This document shows positions 58,489 through 64,000 of a DNA stretch of 64,000 nucleotides, in pieces. The notes below the pieces were generated by a model. It saw only the letters and a list, made by a program, of their open reading frames with translations, ran no database searches and was not told the DNA's origin. This DNA comes from Lucifuga dentata (taxonomy: Eukaryota; Chordata; Actinopteri; Ophidiiformes; Bythitidae): contig VXCM01003449.1 of assembly GCA_014773175.1 (NCBI GenBank), forward strand, positions 25,266 to 89,265, given 5' to 3'. Position numbers and translations under genes: made by a program. The first letter of the stretch is position 1. Each line of letters opens with the position of its first letter.

Positions 58489-59050
58489 GGAGAGAAAGGT
58501 CGCTGAAGCAATGAATTTGTGACCACAGAAACACCAGAGTTGTAGCTGAATTTGTTTCATATCTATGACTTTGTTTTTCTAACATTTGTGCCAATCTGCA
58601 TGTTTTAGATGAGTCTTTACAAAGAATTAAGAGTCCATATGCATTTACATATGTGATCAATGAGTGAGAGTGTGTACAAGGAAAAAGAGCTTAATTGTAT
58701 AATGTATACAAAGCTACATTAGCATATTTTGGAATATTTTGTGTAAATGTTGAAAGTATAATTGTCTGTATTTCTACTTGCCTTAGCTTGCACAATTGCC
58801 CTCTTTGAGAGAAGGGATTTTACATGGAAAAACTTAGTTGTTATGTGCAATTATGTATGTTTAACATGAAGTGTCACATGATAACAGTAAATTATTTTAA
58901 AATAATTTTCTCATAATAATGCCTTCACATGAGAGGTCTGATTTTGTCTGGAAATAGAAGCCAAAACTGCATATTTTATGAAGGTATAATTACCAATGTA
59001 CAACAGAATAAAGGCATTTATAAATAAAATGTATACATTTCACATTTTTA
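58489..59050 (+). other. sgce: sgce 3' UTR with poly(A) signals
   Basis: AATAAA occurs at about 59007-59012 and again at about 59023-59028, each suitable for cleavage within the next 10-30 nt. The true end is inferred. Confidence 0.65.
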
Positions 59051-61169
59051 AGACATCAAAACAATTTTTACATGTAACATGTTTCAAAGAGGCCCTGCAT
59101 TAGGGGTATAAATAGTTGTTGCTTTTACATGACCAGAAAGATCTATTCAGGCCTGAAACAATGAACAAATTGGCATTTTTTTAGCTGTTGATCAATAGAA
59201 GAAAAAAATAATTGGGAAATTTTACAAATCAGAGAAAACCATATGGAAATGTGGACAGAGTGATGAGAGATTCATATTTACTTGTCTGTTAGTCTGAGAA
59301 CACGTCGCCGACTGTACATCAGGTAAATGACACAAGCAGCAATGGAATTTGCAGACAAATTCTTTCCACTGTGTAAAAAAAATATAACTGTAAAAATAGG
59401 TTTTGTGGACACAGAAGCTAAATGTGTAGAAAAAGATCAGCATCCCAATCTGTTACCATAGTAGAGGGAATATTTTTATATCGTGTATCTCTGCTGTCCT
59501 TGACAAGAAGATGAAATCACTGATTTAGCTAAGAAAATGTGCAGAAAATATCTCCATGTTTCAGGTTCTGATCATTATGTTTAACCAGTAAGTTTTGTGT
59601 TGATCTGCAATGGAGGTTAAATAGCCAATGAGATCAGTGCTTGTTTGTCACCTGACCTGACAAAACATACTTTCTTTTCATGGAGTGCATCAGTTCCGAT
59701 GTGGCCTCGATGCAGAAATGCAGACAGATTCAGGCTACATCACTAATGTGACAAAGCAAAAGCATGTAAAGCTACTAAGAAAAGCTTCACGTTGGAAGGC
59801 ATTCAATCTAAAATAAATCACTTATTCATGCAGCTGTAGGTCCCATTCACTCGCTCACTGAGTAAAACTCAGATACCAGGTCCTATTATTCACTAGCTAT
59901 GCTATGTTTTAGTCCTACCATACAATAATATGTGCAACCCAGTGCATTTCTGCCAGAGCTCTATGAGGCAACACAAGATAAAGGTCAAAAACACTACGGA
60001 AACATTACTGTATAAAATAGTCTCTTACGCTATGATACATATGTACACAAAGTATGAACTAAGTGTTAGTGGAAATCCAATAGGACAAACAGGCATTAGA
60101 ATAGAAATGTCAAATCTGAGGTCAAATCTAAATGCATGGGATGGGTAGAAAATTTTCTGTCTAATTAATACTTCCTTCACAAACGGCAGTCATTGGCGCA
60201 AAATACAAAATAAGATAAAGCCAAAATGTACAAAATATAAGCTTAAATTAAATCATTAAATACTGTACAATCACGTAGAATTTCAGCGCTACAGCAGGTG
60301 GCCATGGTACCTTTCAGCACAAGGCAAACATTTCTAAAATCTCACAAAAACATTAGTAAAAATATGTAAGCGGCTATTCCAAAATCTTAACAATTGCACT
60401 CCAAATTTTACTTTAATCTTAACAGCCAGGTGTTGGTCCATAAGTTGCATATTTAGATATCTTACTTTTTTTTTTTTAAATACTGGCAATATTGTCCGGA
60501 GTAATTGCCATTAAAAATGTTGAATGAATGAACATTCTTAAAAATGACGAGATATCTGAATATGTAATTTATGGTTTTAGCTGAGTGAAAACTGAACAAA
60601 AAATTCTGAACTGGTGCAAACACCTTCACCAGGTACCGCCGTGTGGACGGACAGCGTGCCGAGCATTCCTTCCAGAGAGATATGATGACACACGTATGTA
60701 ATCAAAAAGTCTTGTTGGAGTGTTTGGTAGAGTGGAAGCAACGCTACAAAAACTCACACGGCAAAGTTGAAGTCTTAAAATGAGAAGACCTATATTTTTA
60801 AATAAAGTTCCATATATGAAATTCTCTCTGCTTGTCAATCAAATGTTGATGCTGTAAACATCCAGAACCTATCGATCTGTTTTGTTTCTTCAGTTTTTTT
60901 TTTGCCCTTCGCTCTGAAAAGGGGGAGCCGCTTCGTTGGGCCTTTTTCCTCGTCGTCAGTGTGCGACTTTGTACCACAGTAGTCAGAAAGCACAGACTAT
61001 TCAAATATGGCTGACTGGTCTTTCATGGGTCTCTGTGTGTTGTCACCAAACCCACCTGAGTCTGTTTCTTGTTGGCACTTGCAGCCTAACGCACTGGGCC
61101 TGTGCCTCAGTTCAGGCTCAGCAAGGGATTGGCTCATCGGCTTCGCGACNCCCTCCCAAGTGGTTTTTA
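59051..61169. other. Tail-to-tail region of sgce and casd1; casd1 3' UTR
   Basis: About 2.1 kb, AT-rich, holding the casd1 3' UTR on the minus strand. No clear minus-strand AATAAA was found; TTTAAT (ATTAAA on minus) occurs at about 60410. A single N lies at 61150, just after the casd1 stop. No other gene recognised. Confidence 0.5.
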
Positions 61170-61439
61170 TCAGGCACCGGGTGTGGGCCGACTGCTCATG
61201 GCCAGCAGCAGGACAGTCAGACTAAAGACCCCCACAACCCCCAGCCTCTTCAGCAGGGCCATGCTGTCTTTGGGGATGACCACCTGGGCCAGGTCATTGG
61301 TGATAAGAGAAATCTCATGAGCCACGCAGACAAAGATAAAGGTGCTGACCATGATGTTAATCAAAGGGTTCCCTGGGATCAGGACCAGAATCCCTTTGGT
61401 GTCTGCTGCCAGCCAGATGTGGTACTGGCAAATAAACAG
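61170..61439 (-). CDS. casd1: casd1 last coding exon
   Basis: 89 codons plus TGA at 61172-61170. LFICQYHIWLAADTKGILVL then INIMVSTFIFVCVAHEIS and NDLAQVVIPKDSMALLKRL. The final 20 residues diverge from human, which is usual for this tail. Confidence 0.94.
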   Translation of the reverse strand: MFICQYHIWLAADTKGILVLIPGNPLINIMVSTFIFVCVAHEISLITNDLAQVVIPKDSMALLKRLGVVGVFSLTVLLLAMSSRPTPGA

Positions 61440-63069
61440 CTGGGGGAGAGGAATGGAAACATTAAAAAGGTCGTTATAACTGCATGCAGCATTACGGAGA
61501 TGAGGATCCAGTCAAATAATTTAGTCACTGAAGACTCAGACTGAAGACTTCAGAATTCATTGTTAAAATGTTAAATCTAAAACCATTTGTAATTCTTATT
61601 TTTTAGTTTTTGTTTTTTACATAAAATTGTTGCATGGTTAGCATCATCTGCCATGCAAAAAGGCTGATAGTGACTAGTGACTACAAACGGACAATTTAAA
61701 CTATGTTAAAAATCATTCAGTCTTACCTCTAAGGAGATCTTTCCAAACCATGCAAAGAATGAACTATATAAAGAACGGGCGTAGCCAGGAATGTTCCTGA
61801 TTAGAATGAACGCCAAAATCTGTAGAGCAAAGACATTTAAAGCTGTCAGAGTTGCAAACCAGAAGCAGAGGAGTAGTATGAAATGAGATTTGAAGTCATA
61901 AGCGTCCAAATTTGTGCAAACTTTGCTGGCTTATGGAAAGAAAAAGCAACAAGGTTATCCATGAAACCACTGTTTCCCAGTGGTGACTAGTATCTAGATA
62001 ATACTATATTTAGCCATGGCAGAGTGAGTCCCTTGTTATTACCTTCATACCCTCATTATCTCCATGTCATGTAATTAGGATAATGATATCTTACAGCAAA
62101 TTCAAAGGAATTATACTTGGGAAATTCACTCCAACAAAAGACCTACACTGCAAGTAGTAGAATCAGTGCTTCAAGATAACTCAGAAGATGTGTTTGCTGT
62201 AAAAACCCAGCATGGTTTGATAAGAGTAAATACAGACTGAGGGAGAGAAGGAGGAGATATGGATTGTACCTGGACCACAGAGATATAAGGATGCATCTCG
62301 TTGCACTCGGTTTTGTTCTTGCAGCTGCTGGCCCATATTGAGTAAGTCTGGAATGATGGGCAGAAGGAGAATTTAGGTTTTAGTCTTCAGCTACAAACAA
62401 AAACAAAGCGCTGCTCAACTTAGTTTGCTTATCTAAAGAACAAGGCAGCAGTTACTGTAATCTCCTAATGCTATGGTGAGTTAACACGAGCAGAGAGCTG
62501 TTTCAGAGCAGCATGTATATACCAGCTGACAGGGACTATCCATACGACTTTAGAGAAAGAGGCCAGACATTTTGCTTCTCACTAAACTGAGTTCCAATTT
62601 CAGGTCTGCAGATGTTTGTCAATATATGTAAGACTTTGCTCCAGACATAAACTACTAGTGCCAAAAGAAGAAGATTGTGGTTGTACAAGCAGCTATCAGA
62701 TGTGTGTGTGGTGTAAACAGCCCCTCCTAAAATACCTGCATGTATTAACTAAATGTAGGGTTAGAAAGAATATCACCTTAAAGAAACTACAGCATGTGTT
62801 GTTGGTTTCAAATGAATTTTCTCATGCAATTAGTAGGATGCAGGTAACATATGGAGCAGAGCACAGCAATCAAAATGAAGTCTAAACCCCAGTGTTGTGA
62901 AGAAAACATGTCTGACAAACATTCTTACTATGAAGGCGAAAACAGAGAGGAAGAGGAGTAGGTTGGAAATCCTGCTGGAGAACAGAGCCTCTCCTTTGCC
63001 CTCCGACAGCGCCTGACGCTTCTGAAGCACCAGATAGATGAAGGCAAACAGCATGCCATGTATCACCGC
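61170..63069 (-). CDS. casd1: casd1, sialic-acid O-acetyltransferase, C-terminal part (5' end off window)
   Basis: Last four coding exons: 63069-62929, 62347-62270, 61819-61727 and 61439-61170, giving 193 residues in frame. They match the C-terminal membrane domain of human CASD1: HGMLFAFIYLVLQKRQALSE, ILAFILIRNIPGYARSLYSS, FAWFGKISLELFICQYHIWL and INIMVSTFIFVCVAHEIS. CASD1 is a multipass Golgi enzyme that adds 9-O-acetyl groups to sialic acids. The luminal SGNH catalytic domain lies upstream, off the right edge. Convergent with sgce, as in human. Confidence 0.95.
61727..61819 (-). CDS. casd1: casd1 exon (second from last)
   Basis: 31 codons, ILAFILIRNIPGYARSLYSS then FFAWFGKISLE. Donor GTAAGA. 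Confidence 0.95.
62270..62347 (-). CDS. casd1: casd1 exon (third from last)
   Basis: 26 codons, TYSIWASSCKNKTECNEMHP then YISVVQ. Acceptor CATTCCAG, donor GTACAA. Confidence 0.94.
62929..63069 (-). CDS. casd1: casd1 exon (fourth from last)
   Basis: 47 codons, AVIHGMLFAFIYLVLQKRQA then LSEGKGEALFSSRISNLLLF. Acceptor TTGCGTTGCAG, donor GTAAGA. A membrane helix pair. Confidence 0.93.
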
Positions 63070-63205
63070 CTGCAACGCAACAACAAAACACACTACCCCA
63101 TCAAAACCAGTCAGATATGTGCAGAAAATCTAGTCTGTCGTAAACATGTAACAGTAATGATAAATACAGTTCAGTTCTGCACAAGGAAAAATATACTTCA
63201 AAGTT

Positions 63206-64000
63206 GGGCTGGGCGATAAATCGATTTAATCAATTAATTTGATTTTATGTTTTGGCACGATTGTGTAAAATGGCTGAATTGGCAAATCGAGATTTAAAAA
63301 AAAAACAAAATAAAAAACTAATATCTAACTATTTTTAATGGGGAAATGTGGCAGCGGGTTGCTCTCTTTCAAACAAGCCACATTCGATGATACCACACCC
63401 TCAAAGCTTTCAGCAAATCAGACAAGCTGTCAAAATGGCAACAAATGCTTTGAATGAAGATGAGCTCGTTTTGTCACGTCAGTTATTTGGAAGTACCAAC
63501 GTGGTATGTAAAGTTTGTAGGAGCTACACTACTAAAAGTAGCAGCACTACAAGTTTATTTCAGCACCTGCAGCAGAAACACGCAGCTGGGTGGCAGCAAT
63601 GCAGCACAACGAGATGCAGGTGCTGCAGTAGCAAAGTGCCAGCTAAAAAGCAAATGACATTAGCTGCATCATTTTCCAATGTCGTCGCATATGATAAGAG
63701 GGTCCTCAGTATGAGTGGAATGTTGTAACATGCCAGAGCCTCAAGCCAGAGGCAGCACACAGGCTGGTGTTCCTCACAAGGAACCTGTACATTGCTGTAA
63801 AAACTTTTTTATTTTGCAAATTTNTTTTTTTTTTTTTTTTTTAGAAAGCCCTACAATTTTATTTAAAAGTATCATTTGTTTTTAGTATTTTAATAAAGAA
63901 GATACTTATTTGAATTATGTCTATCTTTTTTTTTTAAGTTAGTTTACAGAAAAACAAGAAAAACAGATTAAAATCGAGAATCGTCCATAAGTGTGGGGGG
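63206..64000 (+). mobile_element. hAT transposon fragment with BED zinc finger (runs off window)
   Basis: From GGGCTGGGCGATAAATCGAT, a frequent terminal sequence of fish hAT-like repeats, to the window end, within a casd1 intron. Inside is a plus-strand reading frame (63348-63728) with a BED-type zinc finger, VVCKVCRSYTTKSSSTTSLF then QHLQQKH, followed by QMTLAASFSNVVAYDK, as in ZBED/hAT transposases. The frame stops at 63728, before any catalytic domain, so it is a relic or an internally deleted copy. Confidence 0.65.
63348..63728 (+). pseudogene. hAT transposase N-terminal fragment (BED finger)
   Basis: Truncated at 126 codons. C..C and H....H ligands of a BED finger are visible (CKVC...HLQQKH). 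No hAT catalytic (DDE) domain or dimerisation domain follows. It is inactive by itself. Confidence 0.6.

Noticed and set aside
60936..61544. 202-residue plus-strand frame crossing an N
   Set aside because: Antisense to the casd1 last exon and its 3' UTR, interrupted by N, with no recognisable domain.

Overview
This window is vertebrate genomic DNA, most probably from a ray-finned (teleost) fish. It carries spliced genes with GT-AG introns, abundant (CA)n, (GA)n and (TCCA)n microsatellites, short-TIR DNA transposons and compact introns. There is no operon structure, no CRISPR array and no prokaryotic or viral gene. I recognised four genes by reading exons against remembered human proteins. All joins were checked for splice sites and for reading-frame continuity.

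Layout, left to right: (1) asb4, minus strand, 1-2710, with the last part of its 3' end outside the window; (2) an intergenic stretch of about 3.4 kb holding a small hAT-type MITE; (3) ppp1r9a (neurabin-1), minus strand, 6113-41977, complete with 19 coding exons giving 1149 residues, plus a likely noncoding first exon near 43372-43690; (4) a head-to-head intergenic region; (5) sgce (epsilon-sarcoglycan), plus strand, 46844-58488, complete with 11 coding exons giving 414 residues; (6) a tail-to-tail region; (7) casd1 (sialic-acid O-acetyltransferase), minus strand, last four coding exons at 61170-63069, with the rest beyond the right edge. A hAT transposase fragment lies in the casd1 intron at the right edge.

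The order and relative orientation asb4-ppp1r9a-sgce-casd1 match the human 7q21 block CASD1-SGCE-PEG10-PPP1R9A-PON1/3/2-ASB4, read in reverse. The PON genes are absent between ppp1r9a and asb4, and PEG10 is absent between sgce and ppp1r9a. These genes do not form one pathway; they are a conserved neighbourhood. Neurabin targets PP1 to actin in neurons, epsilon-sarcoglycan is a membrane glycoprotein of the dystrophin complex, CASD1 acts in the Golgi, and ASB4 is a substrate adaptor for a Cullin-RING E3 ligase.

The most interesting non-genic content is a family of about 590-bp elements flanked by TTAA, with terminal inverted repeats of about 85 bp. There are seven copies in introns of ppp1r9a and sgce. 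One copy ends only 20 nt before an sgce splice acceptor, and another contains a nested TA-flanked MITE. A second pattern is technical: at seven single-N positions the 61-77 bp on either side are repeated almost exactly, which looks like unmerged contig overlaps rather than biology. I did not find a convincing new biological system.
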